This document shows positions 10,630 to 22,302 of a DNA stretch of 64,000 nucleotides, in pieces. The stretch is from Knufia peltigerae (lineage: Eukaryota > Ascomycota > Eurotiomycetes > Chaetothyriales > Trichomeriaceae). How positions within the stretch are numbered: the stretch's first letter is position 1; every line of letters begins with the position of its first letter. Where the stretch lies: NCBI GenBank assembly GCA_030247855.1, contig JAPDRN010000012.1:186001-250000 (forward strand), given 5' to 3'. A model generated the notes under the pieces. It made no database searches, had not been told where the DNA came from, and was given only the letters and a program-made list of their open reading frames with translations. The position numbers and the translations under genes were made by a program.

Positions 10630-12083
10630 CTACGTGCCAAAGATCTCACCTTTGAGATGGACATTGGCCCTTCCACTGAGTATCACATTTGTAATACTCG
10701 ACTTGCCCTGCTCGTCCGTCTTGACGTCAACCTCTACAGCGATGGTGCAAAGCCGGCCCATCTCGACGCCCTGCTGAATTCCAAACACTTTCCTTTCTGT
10801 CTTTTCTGCCAACTTCAGGTCCTCTGTCTTTTTTGTCAGCTCTGCCTCCGGCTCTGACGTATCTGGTTTGGCAGGTCCGTCTGAGGAATGCAATGCCAGG
10901 TAACAGCTCAAGGTACAACAAGCGCTTCCAGTGCCAGGGTCTTCGATCCCGTGTGAGATCATTCGAGCTTGGATGTTGTGAATGGTGGGTTCCCCTTCCT
11001 TTTCTGATTTGGCCAAGACTTTGTAGTAGAGGCAGCCAACGAAGCTCGGAGACCACTCCGAGTCTAGCTCGACGTCTGGCGACTTTGCGGGTTCGAGAGC
11101 CGCGAAGACTTCAGGACTATCGGTCAAATCAACGAGGACAAAAGTCATGCCCTTGACTATCGATACCAAGGGGAACGACTTGTTCTTGACTTTGTCGATG
11201 GTTGGTACAATCTGGACTTGAGGTTGCGTCGCGATGATACTGTTCATAGGCACTTGACGAGAGTGCTCATGGATATCGAAAGGCACTGCGCAGGCTGCGA
11301 CTTGTCGATACGGATTGAAGAAGATGGGAATCTTTCCTGCTTTGGTTTGAAGGACTGCCGTTTGACGCTGGGTATCCCGGTCTTGGGGCCCTCCATAGTT
11401 TACCTTCTCCAAGAAGCTGAAGATCTGAAGAGGATGTCAATTTGTGATCACACTTTGACCGCGGTCCACTCACATAATGTGCGACACCGATAATCTACAC
11501 CAGTCAGTTGACATTCGTTATGGGCTGAAACTCGAAGTGACTTACCGGATGCCCGGCAAATGGGATCTCCTCACCTGTCTCGGTGAAGATCTCACAGAGT
11601 CGCGGTTGACCCGGACCAGGCGCATCATGGAGGAAGACTGTCTCTGAGTACTTGAATTCTTTGGCAATGAGGGATTTGCGACTCTGGCTCAGGGCATGCC
11701 CTCGCACGGAGACGATCGCCAATGGGTTTCCTTGAAACTTCTCGGGTGAGAAGACCTACGCTGGTCAATTCCATCGTCTTCGGAATTTTCATGCAATTCA
11801 GGACGAGAAGGGTGCGAATTGCGGGGCAGCAAGAGAGCACACAAGTTCAAATTCATCCATCCTTGAACTACAGGTCTCGAAGAGCATGACCGTACGAAGA
11901 CGAATGATAAGGTGCTCATGTATGTCTCCCGCGGGCAACTCGTATGCGAAGCATGTTCACTAGACTCACCACCAACTGAAAAGTCCATAGAGTCAGTCAT
12001 CCATTGTTGTATATCACTGAATTTCAGAAGAGACAAAACGAGGTAATCCTTACGGTAACAAAGGTATGCGGACCAGACGCCAT
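10630..12083 (-). CDS. PhzF-like epimerase/isomerase family protein
   Basis: Member of the PhzF/YddE fold, related to diaminopimelate epimerase; the cellular substrate is unknown. Proposed exons: 12054-12083, a 6-nt exon 11970-11975, 11546-11755, a 21-nt exon 11474-11494, and 10630-11424 (353 aa). The N-terminus then reads FVTLVVFSPEKFQGNPLAIV, close to the family FVTLDVF...GNPLAVV. Conserved Glu50 (YSETVF), FAGHP, and EDPGTGSACC (the usual G-x-EDPxTGSA block) are all present. Every exon is flanked by GTRAG donors and AG acceptors and keeps frame. If the 6-nt exon is not used, splicing exon 1 straight to 11755 still keeps frame but loses two strand residues. Probably cytosolic. Confidence 0.85.
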
Positions 12084-13425
12084 GGCTACGGTTCAACGCC
12101 CACTGTCCCGTGGATAAGTTTGTGGACAGCGAATGAGATATTTGGTGTTGTTATATAGATGAGTCGCACAAACACCGTGAGCAGATCGGGTTTAAGCAGT
12201 CGATATGAACATCAATTATAGTAAAACGGATTGCAGCGTTGATGTTTCTCCCCCAATGATGTCAATTTGATATGTACAGCAGAATACGTTCTTGGCGCCT
12301 TCGAGCAATTGCCCCGATTTTCACCCAGATGGCGCCGCTTTTGCAACTTTCTGATCAACAACGGCTCCCTCGAGACCACAAATCTCTCCCTAAAGACAAC
12401 AGTCTGTCTCCTCTTCCAATATCTCTCCAGCGGTTGACACGATGTTATGCTGAATGAGCGAGACGAGAGCAATGTTTTGCCGGGAAAATAGAAAACTGAT
12501 GGGTGGATGAAGGTTTGGACAGGTCATTCCTAGAGGATTCGTTAAGGTAGTATTCAGTAAATAGTGGCGGTATGAGTAGGTATCTGCTTGTTTTCCTTCT
12601 CCTATAGCGTAGGCTACCTACCTTTTTTCCTAGGATGTGTTCAGAGTCATTTTGTTCAAGTTGATCACTTTCTCAAGAAAGTTGTTGGAAAGAGCTCCCT
12701 TCTGTACAACTGGCCGAGGGATCAAGCTGTTTCTGTAGCAGCCACTAGCAAACCATACATGTCCCTTCCAGGCCATCTATCGTGAACAAAAAAACCGTAC
12801 CATTGGGACGGTCACGGATTGTTCTTGCTGTCTTTTGACTTACCTAGGTACGGTTGAATAGTTCTCGTCGCGAAACACCATCACCATCGAACCGGCGTAG
12901 GGACGGGACAAGCTCTCATCGCGGTTGGTGACTAGACGTGATTCGATAGAGGTTGACAGATATATATTAATATTCCGCAGTTGGGACATTTCCCCCTGAT
13001 TGGCGCAGCTTTCACATCACCTCCCATTACTTTCTCTCACCTTTCTCATTACGATGTCTTTTCCAGTGATGTTTCAATTTTAATCTGTATTGTAGTATCA
13101 AGTCGCTCAGTCAAAGTAATATACAAATCCCTGGGTGTAGACAACAACGACCCAGCCCACCGTTCGATCCGAGTGTCGAAGATGAGGTCTTTGGCAACAT
13201 AGTGCAGGATGCCCAGTGGCTTGCAAGTCGTTTATTTTTATTCGCTCCACGTAGCATATAGGAGGTTCATTCCGGCAAGTCGTTACATCTTCTGCCAGAT
13301 ACGACATGATTTGTAGTAATATCCACACGCCAATGCACATGTTATTGTGCTCTATGAGAATCAGTTGGTTTAATACAATTCTACAATCCTTGGCAAAGCA
13401 GGTACACCATGCATGAAATGTACAT
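12084..13425. other. intergenic between PhzF-like gene and COQ1
   Basis: Upstream of the PhzF-like gene and downstream of COQ1. AT-rich, with an ACCTAGGT palindrome near 12842 and a TATATATTAATATT tract near 12960. Short frames here are not supported as genes. Confidence 0.35.
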
Positions 13426-14896
13426 TCATTTCCTCCTCTTCATCACCTTGACGCACATCTCTTCAAGGCCGTCTTTGGCCTCGCCAGGTGGGAAGAAGCT
13501 AATACTACTTATAGCCTTGTCCGCATATTCTTGGGCGAGGGCTCTGGTTTGCTTAAGACCATCAGATTGCAAGACGAGTTCTCGTGCCTGATCACATTCG
13601 AGTTAGTAAAACAATATTCAATCACCCTAGAGGCCGGAAAGTACTCACCCTCTGCACATCGCCCTCTTTGGCAAACTTGCGTCCCACGAGCAAGCCTAGC
13701 TCCGGTCGATCCTTCCAGGCGAACAAGAGTGGTGCGGTTGCAAGGCCTAGCTCCAGATCTGCTCCCGCCGGCTTGCCCAGCTCTCCAGCACTGATCGTAT
13801 AATCAAGCATATCATCCACAAGCTGGAACGCCAGGCCGAGGTTCTTGCCGTACTGGTATGCGGCCTCAACGACACTGGGCGCACATTGTCCCAGGATTGC
13901 AGCTGCCCTACAACTCTTGCTTATTAGACTGGCTGATTTGAGATATGTTTTTTGCAAGTAGTATGTGATGGCCTGCTCATTCCACTTGGGGTTGGACTCG
14001 TCGCTGGCGGTGTTCTTGAGCTGCATGAATTCGCCCTCGACGAGGTTTGCAATCACCGTGGCGAGAAGTTCAACCACTTCGGGATCTCGAAGACGGGCCA
14101 GAGCCACAGATGCCCGGCCAAGCATGAAATCACCGGCCAACACGGCCATTTTGTTCCCAAAGGTGGTGTTGGCGGAAGGAGCGGAGCGGCGGGTGGTACT
14201 ATGGTCAATTACGTCGTCGTGTAGTAGGGAGGCGGTGTGGATGAGTTCTGTTATTTCGGCCAGGCGACGCTGCGAGGGAAGAATGGATGCGTCGTCCGGG
14301 AAGGCGTAGGTTTCGTTGGATGTGGATGTGAGTGGGGAGGTAGGCTCAGAGACCGACGCCTGATCAGGGTTGTTGTCATACAAAACTGTAGGTGAAGATA
14401 TCGGCGTGTCAATGCTCGACCGGGAGAGGCTTTGGGATTCGTAGCGTGGTTGTTTTGCGGCAAAGGCGGTCGCTCGAGCCATGAGCAATACCAGCAGCGG
14501 GCGCACATGCTTGCCCTCGCTCTGGGTGTAGTATTTTGCTACTGTGGCGAGGACTGGATGGCCCGAACCCAATAACTGGCGGATGTTCTTGTTCAGGAAC
14601 TTGAGTTCTTGTGCCACAAGCTTGAGAGGATCGATGGTGACATTACTGGTCGCGTTCGAGGATCCGGACGAGGGCAAGACATCGGCGACGGTAGCTTGGA
14701 TCTTCGAGACTGCGGCTGCCCATGCCGAGGCATTTTGTTGAGACGATGAAAAGTGTCGTTTTGACTGTCGAGCCCGAGAGCTATGTGATCGGGTCAAGCA
14801 CCATGGACAAATAGCTGGTACTGAAGCTGTCGATGCTCGGCCAGGAACGGATGGATGCAAAAGTGCAGAAGAGCTGGGAGGTATGCGCACTCGCAT
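13426..14896 (-). CDS. COQ1: mitochondrial polyprenyl diphosphate synthase (ubiquinone side chain)
   Basis: Trans-prenyltransferase that builds the ubiquinone side chain in the mitochondrial matrix. Exons 13649-14896 and 13426-13587, intron 61 bp, 469 aa. The first 60 residues are Ser/Arg-rich and look like a mitochondrial presequence (RQSKRHFSSSQ). First Asp-rich motif is HDDVID, second is LVDDMLDY; GKHVRPLLVLL, KMAVLAGDFML and KTYLKSASLI are in the expected order. A Ser/Thr/Pro-rich insert of about 50 residues before the first motif is common in fungal COQ1. The open frame continues upstream to an ATG at 15154, but the segment added is unlike the family, so I take the ATG at 14896. Chain length (C45 or C50) cannot be read from sequence by eye. 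Confidence 0.9.
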
Positions 14897-15502
14897 GGTG
14901 AAAGACGAAGCAACCAAGACGCCAGTCAAAAAGCCATGGAAGAAATACAGGTAAAGAATAATATACAAAAGAACCTGGAGAAAAGGCAGACGAGTAGCTG
15001 TTCGTGGTCGTATTCTGAGAAAGCGAATGCGAAAGATGCCGAAAACTGCGCCAGCAACTTTTTGGTGGTCGAGAAGAAAGTCGAGGTCTTTGAAATCGGC
15101 GGGTCCAACTCCGATTCGACAATTGACATTCAAGCTTCGGATTATCATTAGCATTGGATCCCTCTAGATTGGTACGAGTATTTCTGTTACTGAAGATCGA
15201 GGGCCACATTCACCAGGCATGTCAATCGAAAGATAGATCTATCTTCACCAATGATGGCAGCAAAATGGGTATATATGTTGTTCAATATCGTAGTCATATC
15301 GTTGAGCCGTCTCTGCTCCCAGGGTGAACCAGGGTCCGCAGCAAGTCACGCAGGAGCCATTCAGGCTGCCTAAGAACGATACCACACCAGTCATTGAGGT
15401 CTATCGTTTCATCTTGAGGTCGTTCCGGTGTTGAAGCTTCACTCCCAACACTCTTGATAAGAATCATGTCTTCTGGCTTTGAAGAACACATTCCTTCATG
15501 TA
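14897..15502. other. intergenic, COQ1 promoter side
   Basis: Upstream of COQ1 and 3' of the AMMECR1-domain gene. The open frame at 15294-15554 on the minus strand overlaps the end of that gene and shows no family signal. Nothing else recognised. Confidence 0.35.
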
Positions 15503-16519
15503 TCAGCTCAAAGTCTCCCCGTGTTTCTCTACCCAATTCCTCCAGTCCATCCATTCATTATAGGATGCACTGGCCTTTAACCCGGTATATCGCACGGCTC
15601 TGAAGTCCTGTACGTCGTCCCATGGCTTCGTGTTTTGGCCGTCGCTGGCTCTAGCGGACCCTCTGAGTAGTCGTTTGGCTACGCCATGGCCATAGCCACC
15701 ATCCCACCCGGCCTTCTTCATCAAACTCTCTACCGTCTCTTCTTTAGTCCAGCCCTGCTCGACAGCCACGTCAGGCAGATACGTAGCTCCATGGCGGCGA
15801 CTACGATGTGTGAAGCTGATTCGTAGGCCATGAGTCCCCAGTGTCCAGTCAAGCGCGTCACTGCACGGCTCAAAATCGGCCAGCAAAGTCAACGAGCAGG
15901 AGAGTGTGGGCAGCAATGAGGCTGGAATAGGCGAAAAACGTGTGTCGTCAAAGGCCGACGTAAGTGCATATGTTGATAGACCTGACGCAAGCGGTTGAGC
16001 CTCAAAGGTACCAATGCAGCCGCGTAGGGATTTGTGACCTGATTTAGAAATGGTGTTCCAGGTGACGAAAAGTGGGAAGGAATCGGTGACGGAGAGTCGA
16101 GAAGCGTAGGACGGCTGCGAAGGAGTGATGGACGTTGCACTCGAATGTGTGGTCAACTGAGAATTGGAAGATGTTCCTGATCTTGTGGAGGGAGAAGACG
16201 CTGAAGAAGACCTGGAGGAGGATGTGGATGCCTTCAGCCTAGATATGCTTGATACCTGAGGGCGACGAGTATATTCGCGTTGTTGAGAGGACCCCTCTTC
16301 CTCGTCCTCTTCGTCCGCAACTTCCTCGTCTTCTGCGTCAAGATCTATGTCTTCGTCCGCATCTTGCTTACCCTCGCGTTCCGCCGCTTCATCGGGATCG
16401 CAGTCTAATTTGTAGTCCTTGTACAAATCGAGCACTTGCTGCAATGTAGGAGGGTCTCGCCGGTCGAAACTCGCGGACAAGACTTCAAAGCAAAATAGGC
16501 AATGAGCAGGACTTGCCAT
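15503..16519 (-). CDS. AMMECR1-domain protein
   Basis: Single-exon 338-aa protein with an AMMECR1 domain, found in all domains of life and of unsettled function. The hallmark LRGCIGTF lies at about 170, with FSPIP and LDWTLGTHGLRI after it. The C-terminal VAVEQGWTKEET...LMKKAGW closes the domain. The domain is interrupted near the N-terminus by an acidic stretch (runs of Glu/Asp) followed by a Ser-rich linker of about 60 residues, which is usual for fungal members. Start is the first ATG, giving MASPAHCLFCFEVL, the normal start of the family. No targeting signal is visible; probably cytosolic or nuclear. Confidence 0.88.
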   Translation of the reverse strand: MASPAHCLFCFEVLSASFDRRDPPTLQQVLDLYKDYKLDCDPDEAAEREGKQDADEDIDLDAEDEEVADEEDEEEGSSQQREYTRRPQVSSISRLKASTSSSRSSSASSPSTRSGTSSNSQLTTHSSATSITPSQPSYASRLSVTDSFPLFVTWNTISKSGHKSLRGCIGTFEAQPLASGLSTYALTSAFDDTRFSPIPASLLPTLSCSLTLLADFEPCSDALDWTLGTHGLRISFTHRSRRHGATYLPDVAVEQGWTKEETVESLMKKAGWDGGYGHGVAKRLLRGSARASDGQNTKPWDDVQDFRAVRYTGLKASASYNEWMDWRNWVEKHGETLS

Positions 16520-17054
16520 CGAACCCGACGAGGGAGCTTCGTAGATTGTTACGGAGGTGGCTGATCAAGACGGTAGATCAGAGAGGGGTGGCTACCCAAG
16601 GTTGCGAATGCCTTTGTGGACAGCAAGGAGCACAGACAGCTCAATAAGACTCAACGGTACATAGGTAGGGAACGAGAAAAATGAGCGTGCGGCTACGGAG
16701 AACAACTATTGTAAGATAGACAGAAGAACGAGGTAGATCATGATGGAGATGTTGGGAACACGCAGGTTGTGTCGGTGGCTGACACTTGGACTTGGACTGG
16801 GGGATCGAAGGGGTCAATTGATCGTCTCACATGTGCGGAGTCCAGGTTCATCGTATCGTATTCAGCTGATCCAGTTCTTGTTCTCCTGCAAAGACTCCAC
16901 CATTCCTTATCGCCCTGTGCTCAGTCCGTACTCCTTACCTACGAACGCCAGATGGTATGTTGCCTACTTCGTATGTAAAGTTGAACTCCCTCCTCCGTAG
17001 ACATGACACCAAATCCAAAATACCCCGGAGTCCGTATGAACTCCATCGACACAA
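16520..17054. other. intergenic, upstream of AMMECR1-domain gene
   Basis: Contains a TCCGTACTCC motif near 16925, related to the TACGGAGTA words seen elsewhere. No gene seen. Confidence 0.35.
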
Positions 17055-18046
17055 TCACTTCCACGTATCCACATTGCCAACAGTGATTCCCAAGCCGGCG
17101 TCACTATGACTACTTGTCGTCTGCTGAGACCTTGCACTGCTCGCGCGGCTCCGGGAGGCCGCCGACTCATCATCATCATCGCTTTCAGGCTCCTGGGGCA
17201 CCAGCCTTACTGCACCTCCGCCACCTGCCGCTGCAGCGGCTCTGGCACGCCTGTCATTGGCTCGTGCAGCCTCTTCAGCCTTTCGTTTCTCCCACTCTGC
17301 AACCAGGTTTCGATAGTAAACTTCTGCTTGTACAGTGATACTGTAATATTCAGGAGTCCATCCAGCCTTGTTCTTTCGTAGTGGATCAGCCCCAGCCTGC
17401 ATCAAAGCCCGGACGGCCTTGAGATTGCCCCATGCAGTTGCATTGTGTAGACATGTATTTCCTTGATCATCTCTTGCATTCACGTCTGCTCCATATGCGA
17501 TCAGAATGTCTATAGTGTTATTGTCTTCCCCTGTACGTGTGGTAGGTCTCGAATTCTGGTCGGCGTAGCTGGGTACAATCGCCGCACCCTGAGAACAGGA
17601 TGCGAGATGGAGGGGCGTTTGGCCTTGGTAGTCTGGTCGGTTGACGGTTTGAGGGAAGTGTTTGCAAAGAAGCTCGACCACAGGCGATTGAGAAGAGGCA
17701 GCAGCAAGATGAAGAGGGGTTCTGCCGTCAGTGTTGACCGAGATTCCCAGATTGTCACCCTGGTTGGAGTAGATCCAGTCTGTGACTTCTCGAGTGCTGT
17801 CATGGCCGAGTGAGACCAACAGCTCCTGTGTACCGAGTCAGTCATATTCAAGCAATTCTGCGCGGTTAGCTCGCTCACTGCTATCTCTGTCAAGCCATGT
17901 TGAGCGGCTAGATGCAAAGATGTATTGCTCTTATCGGCAAAGTCAGGATTGTGTAGATGTTCGGGATGATGCTTTAGCAGTCGTCGAACTAAAGCAACGT
18001 CATTTAACAGGATGGCCTGGCGAATGGAGAGATCAACTCGACTCAT
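17055..18046 (-). CDS. ankyrin-repeat protein
   Basis: Two exons, 17879-18046 and 17055-17825, intron 53 bp, 312 aa. Ankyrin repeats cover about residues 1-190: NTSLHLAAQHGLTEIA, DGRTPLHLAAASSQSPVVELL, GQTPLHLAS and DQGNTCLHNATAWGNLKAVRALMQAGADP. After these come a Glu/Lys/Arg-rich helix (YYRNLVAEWEKRKAEEAARAN), a poly-Ala/Gly segment and an acidic/Ser-rich tail. No enzymatic domain or membrane segment is visible. Organisation resembles small fungal ankyrin scaffold proteins; partner unknown. The exon join gives ELLVSLGHDS in frame. Upstream, within 350 bp, lies the end of the ketoacyl reductase gene. Confidence 0.82.
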
Positions 18047-18400
18047 TCTTAGGGTTGCATAGTCAGGGAAGAGACATGTCTAACAACGAGAGGTCAGAAG
18101 GAAAAATGCTTGCGTCCGGCGCAACAATGACAACAGACAGTGAATAGATGAGGCATGTGTTCCTGGGGACGCCTGTACTTAATTGCGGGGAGCATCGGGC
18201 AACCGCTGGAGCCCGCCAATCAGCAAAGCGTGCACATGCCTACACTACATACTACAATAGTACTCAGTTGGTGATCTTCACATCCGCACCATCAATACTT
18301 GTACTCAGTATCTGAAATGTGAAAAGGCACACGGAAACGTCTGACTTGCGCTAACAAATGGCCAGTCACGCTCTCTGGACATTCTTCCATTATTCCGTCA
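18047..18400. other. intergenic, upstream of ankyrin-repeat gene
   Basis: Promoter of the ankyrin-repeat gene and 3' end of the ketoacyl-CoA reductase gene. Nothing specific recognised. Confidence 0.35.
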
Positions 18401-19468
18401 CTACGTCTCCTTCTTGCCATTTTGTGCCTCTCGTTCTGCCTTCCTGAGGGCTCTTCTCCGGATATCAACATGCATTTTCCTGTTGAATTCGAGAAGCAAG
18501 CCGTTCATAGGACCCAATACACCGGTGATAAGGGCTGCTACTATGGCATGACTCCAGTAAGGAGTGCCGCTGTGCGCATAGCCAATGCTTCCACCTCTGC
18601 GACCAATCTTTGCCAGCACTGATTTGACAAAAGCTTTTGCTGTAGGCACTTGCCAGTTCGCGCGGCGAATTTTAGACATGGCCGACGTAACAAGATAGGA
18701 ATGCACCATGAACACATCAATCCCTTTGCTCGAGAGCTCAGAAGCCAATGCATTTGACCATTGTTGTAAGAAAGCTTTGGAACCAGAATACGTAGCCAAC
18801 AATGGAGTCGGCGCCAGGCCACCGAACGAACCCATGGTCAAGATGAGGCCTTTCTTCTGTGGCAGTATGCGTGGTAGGACAGTTTGTGTGACCCGTAGTG
18901 TTCCCATGCAATTGATGTTGATAATATTTGACATCTCAGATAAGCTCGTTTCGGTAAAGGGCACAGGTATGCTGTGGCTTTGACCGACATTGTTGATCAG
19001 TATTGCTACTTTTTTCCCTTGCACCAAAGAAGCCAAAGCCGCGTAGTCCGCATCGCGGTTTTGTGAAAAGTCCATGGCCAGGATTTCCACCACAGCACTG
19101 GCTGACAAGTTCTTGATTTCGGAGGCGAGGGACTCGAGTTTGGAAGCGGTTCTCGATACCAGGATCAGGTTGAAGCCCTTCTTAGCTAGCTGTAGGGCAT
19201 ATTCTCGACCGATGCCATCAGAGCTCCCCGTAACGACAGCCCATGAGCCCTTGGGGCCATATTTCGAGAGCTATAGAGTAAGCATTAGTCGGGTAGATCG
19301 TGCGTGACAGCCTCGGAATACACATACAGATTTACCAGGGAGCACAAAAGTGCTTAGAAGCACCCTGAATGTTGTGAACGCAATTGAGGCAATGGTGATG
19401 GCGCCCACGCCTATCAACGCTGTAGAAGCCAGGCTCTGTTGGCCCAGAGGTCCCAAATCAACCGCCAT
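18401..19468 (-). CDS. IFA38: very-long-chain 3-oxoacyl-CoA reductase (microsomal KAR)
   Basis: ER-membrane NADPH-dependent reductase of the fatty acid elongation cycle, reducing 3-ketoacyl-CoA to 3-hydroxyacyl-CoA. Exons 19328-19468 and 18401-19270, 336 aa. An N-terminal hydrophobic segment (ALIGVGAITIASIAF) precedes the SDR fold. Cofactor site is TGSSDGIG, then NNVG, Ser in TMGSFGG and the YSGSK catalytic pair. The protein ends in KKET, a classical KKxx ER-retrieval signal, which supports the location. Length and ending are those of yeast Ifa38 and its homologues. It is divergent from ERG28, another ER lipid gene, over 307 bp. Confidence 0.92.
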
Positions 19469-19775
19469 GGCTATTGTCCGGGTTCAAATGCAGACCAGAA
19501 ACTCAGTGGTTATCAGCGCGAAAAATGTTGGGCATTGGAGCATTTGTGCTGACTGTAAATATTGCTGGATGAGGCCACGCCGGAGCTCCAACGAGTGCAG
19601 CCGATCGACGGGGGCACCTTCTCCTTGCGCGTCGAACGCGAATTAGTTAAAATGACAGCGCAGCTTGATTCTTTTTGTATTTTTGTGCTTGCTGGTGAAA
19701 TAGTTTTCGACTTCTACGACTAGGAACACCAGGTTGACCTTGTATCTGCTTGCTAACCAATTTTTCTTGCTGTAA
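19469..19775. promoter_or_regulatory. shared promoter between ketoacyl-CoA reductase gene and ERG28
   Basis: 307 bp separating two divergent start codons, so both promoters must lie here. No TATA box stands out. The only function assigned is from position. Confidence 0.6.
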
Positions 19776-20271
19776 ATGGCTTCTATGAGCTCCTTCCTAC
19801 CTCGATCTGAGGGCTTGCTGCCACTCTATGTGCTCTTCGTATGTCCGCCCACCACTCCACTGTTTGCAAGATCTGATCGATACGCAGGTTGGCGTCACTG
19901 CCCTCGGCAATGCTATACAATGCTACAACACCATGTCCTATACGCAGCGCCTTTACTCCGGCCATAGCGAGGCAGGCAAGGCCAAGAAACCGGCTCACGA
20001 AACTTCGCCCGCTACCCCCCTGTCTTCGAGGACGTTCGGTACCTGGACCTTTGCTGTTGGGTTGGTGAGGATATTTGCAGCATACCATATGAACGAGGCG
20101 TCATGGTATCAGATGCAGATGCTGACCAACATGGTCGGTCTGGCTCACTTCAGCATGGAGGCATTTGTCTACAAAACAAGTCGTCCCTGGGGTCCTTGGC
20201 TGGCTCCAGTTTGTGTGTCCGTGTTTGGGCTCGTCTGGTCGTTTGCACAGTATGACTTTTATGTCAGGTGA
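19776..20271 (+). CDS. ERG28: ergosterol biosynthesis scaffold protein Erg28
   Basis: ER membrane protein that tethers the C-4 demethylation enzymes of sterol synthesis (Erg25, Erg26, Erg27) and Erg6 in yeast. Exons 19776-19838 and 19888-20271 give 148 aa, exactly the length of the yeast protein. The hallmark segment SRTFGTWTFAVGLVRIFAAY is present, followed by two further hydrophobic segments (NMVGLAHFSMEAFVY and WLAPVCVSVFGLVWSF). The N-terminal exon supplies the first hydrophobic helix (LLPLYVLF). Start is the first ATG; intron GTATGT...CGCAG at 19839-19887. Its 3' end lies 41 bp from the end of the convergent GAL7. Confidence 0.9.
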
Positions 20272-20312
20272 ATAGTGCGTGATGACAGATCGAGTACAAC
20301 ATGGCAAGTGCC

Positions 20313-21603
20313 TCATGGTTGCGACTTTTCCTCGGCGGGTGGATTTTGCACGTTCTCTCCTCGAGCCTGGAGCGTTTTCCTGTACACCTCTCCACCACAT
20401 GCTTGCAATCTGACAGTGGCTTGTTCTGGCGTGATGTCTCTCTGCGGCTCAGCCATCATTTCGTAGCCGACCAAGAATTTGCGGACGGTTGCACTACGCA
20501 ACAGTGGTGGATAGAAGTGGAGGTGCAGACTGGAACATTCGAATTCCTCCTTACTGCCGTCAAGAGGAGCCTGGTGAATGCCCATGCTGTACGGAAAGCT
20601 CGTCTCAAACAAATTATCATATCGACGCGTTGTCTCGGCGATTGTTTCCGCAAGATCCATCTGTTCCTTGTCACTCAGGTCGATCAACGAGCGTATGTGC
20701 TTAACGGGAAGGATCATGGTCTCGAAGGGCCAAGTTGCCCACCAGGGGCAGACAACCAAGAATGTCTCGTTTTGGAAAACCACTCGCTCACCCTTCTCTC
20801 TTTCCAGCCGAGCGTAGTCGACCAACAGGTGTGAACCTCCTTGTTCCCGGTGGTATTTTCTCAGTTGTTCCAATTCGAGAGCCGGCTCTTCAGGTAGGGT
20901 TGTAGTCGTCCATATTTGCCCGTGCGGGTGGGGATTAGAACAACCCATAGCAGCACCTTTGTTCTCAAATATCTGCATCCATCGATACTGCTCCTTGGGT
21001 GCCCCGACGTGCGCATGATGGTCGGAGGGAGGAAGGTGGGTTGGTTTGGCGATGGCAGCGAGAGGAGACTTGGGAGAAATGTGGGATGTATATATTTCCG
21101 TCCATGTCTTGACGATGGGCAGAATCTCGGAAGGGGACATGTCGGCCAAGGTGATGTTGTGACGGGCACTGAAGGTCAGGACATAACATTTGCCCTTGAC
21201 AGGCTCCGCTTGGAGCAGGAGGCTCGACAGGCTCCCTTGGGCATCTGGAGAAGTGTAGTCCTCCTGCTCTTCCTTGACGGCGCTGTAATCATTTATAAAG
21301 ACGAATGTGTTTTTGTAGTCGGGGTTGGTGTCGCCCGACGCCCTCTTGTTGCCAGGGCACAGGTAGCATTGGGGATCGTAAGTGGGCAAATCAATCACCC
21401 CGGGGCTCTCTGTCTGTCCTCTATATACACCAGATAGTCATTGTCAGGAGGAGTGTTTAGACGCGGTTAAAGAAGAGAAAGTACCATGGGAGATTCACTT
21501 ACTGCCATGGTCTTTTGGTTCGGTGAGGGGAAACTAGAATCCAACTTCCTCGCAGAGTATTGTACCGACGGTGCGAGATGTCGTCTAGGATCTTGTCAGG
21601 CAT
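20313..21603 (-). CDS. GAL7: galactose-1-phosphate uridylyltransferase
   Basis: Leloir-pathway enzyme exchanging UMP between UDP-glucose and galactose-1-phosphate; cytosolic. Exons 21503-21603 and 20313-21420 with an 82-bp intron, 402 aa. The join restores RPWQGQTESP, matching the family RPWQG block. CYLCPGN supplies the zinc-site Cys pair, SDHHAHV and NPHPHGQIW follow, and the His of HPHGQ is the uridylylated nucleophile. SLHLHFYPPLLRSATVRKF near the C-terminus is also conserved. The gene stands alone: GAL1 and GAL10 are not beside it, as is common outside yeasts. No GAL4-type CGG(N11)CCG site was noticed upstream. Confidence 0.93.
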
Positions 21604-22302
21604 GATTTGAATTCTGTCGGACTGTCGACTAGGTGTCAAAGAGACCACCGTAGAAGAATGCAAAAGAAAGTGCCTTGTGGCCTGCAAGACAGTACTGCCT
21701 GAGGTGGGCGTTGTGTTTTTGGTAGGGCGAGGGGATTCCCAACGTCGCAATCCGTCCCGTGCAAAAAAAAAGTAGGTCGATACAGGTACGTCAGAGGCTG
21801 TTGCGACGCGAATGCTACATCAACCTGTCTACAGTACTCCGTAAATGCCCACCTCAATTGCTCCGTACCTAGGCCCCATGTGTGATCGAGAGATACATCA
21901 TGACCAAACTAAAATAGTAAAATGATCATGCAAAAGGTGTCATCTGTATATCATCCAGTCTACTTATCCCAAAAAAAATTGAAACGATTCAAAAACTCCT
22001 CCGCTATATCGTAAAAAGGAATTCGTCCATTGTTGCTATCCATCGCGAGTCGTTTCAATGTCATCTTCGCCTTGTGTTCGTACTTGACATGTCAAAATAA
22101 AAATTGGGCTCCAACACATCCATCCAAACCATGAATCACTCTTGATGTTGACCAGGGTCGGTGCTTCTCCACCTCCAAAGGGAATGTATTGCCATGGCTT
22201 GCAAGTGAACTCCGCGGGCAGTTTGTATTATGTTCCAACCCCTTCACCCAGAAAGAGAAAAATGGATGTCCACCTCAGTATTGCCACATGTCGTCGTGAC
22301 TT
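21604..22302. other. intergenic, upstream of GAL7
   Basis: GAL7 promoter side and 3' flank of the DUF8035 gene. Carries an exact TACTCCGTA at 21835-21843, a TACCTAGG near 21866 and a T/A-rich stretch 21900-22110. No gene seen. Confidence 0.4.
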
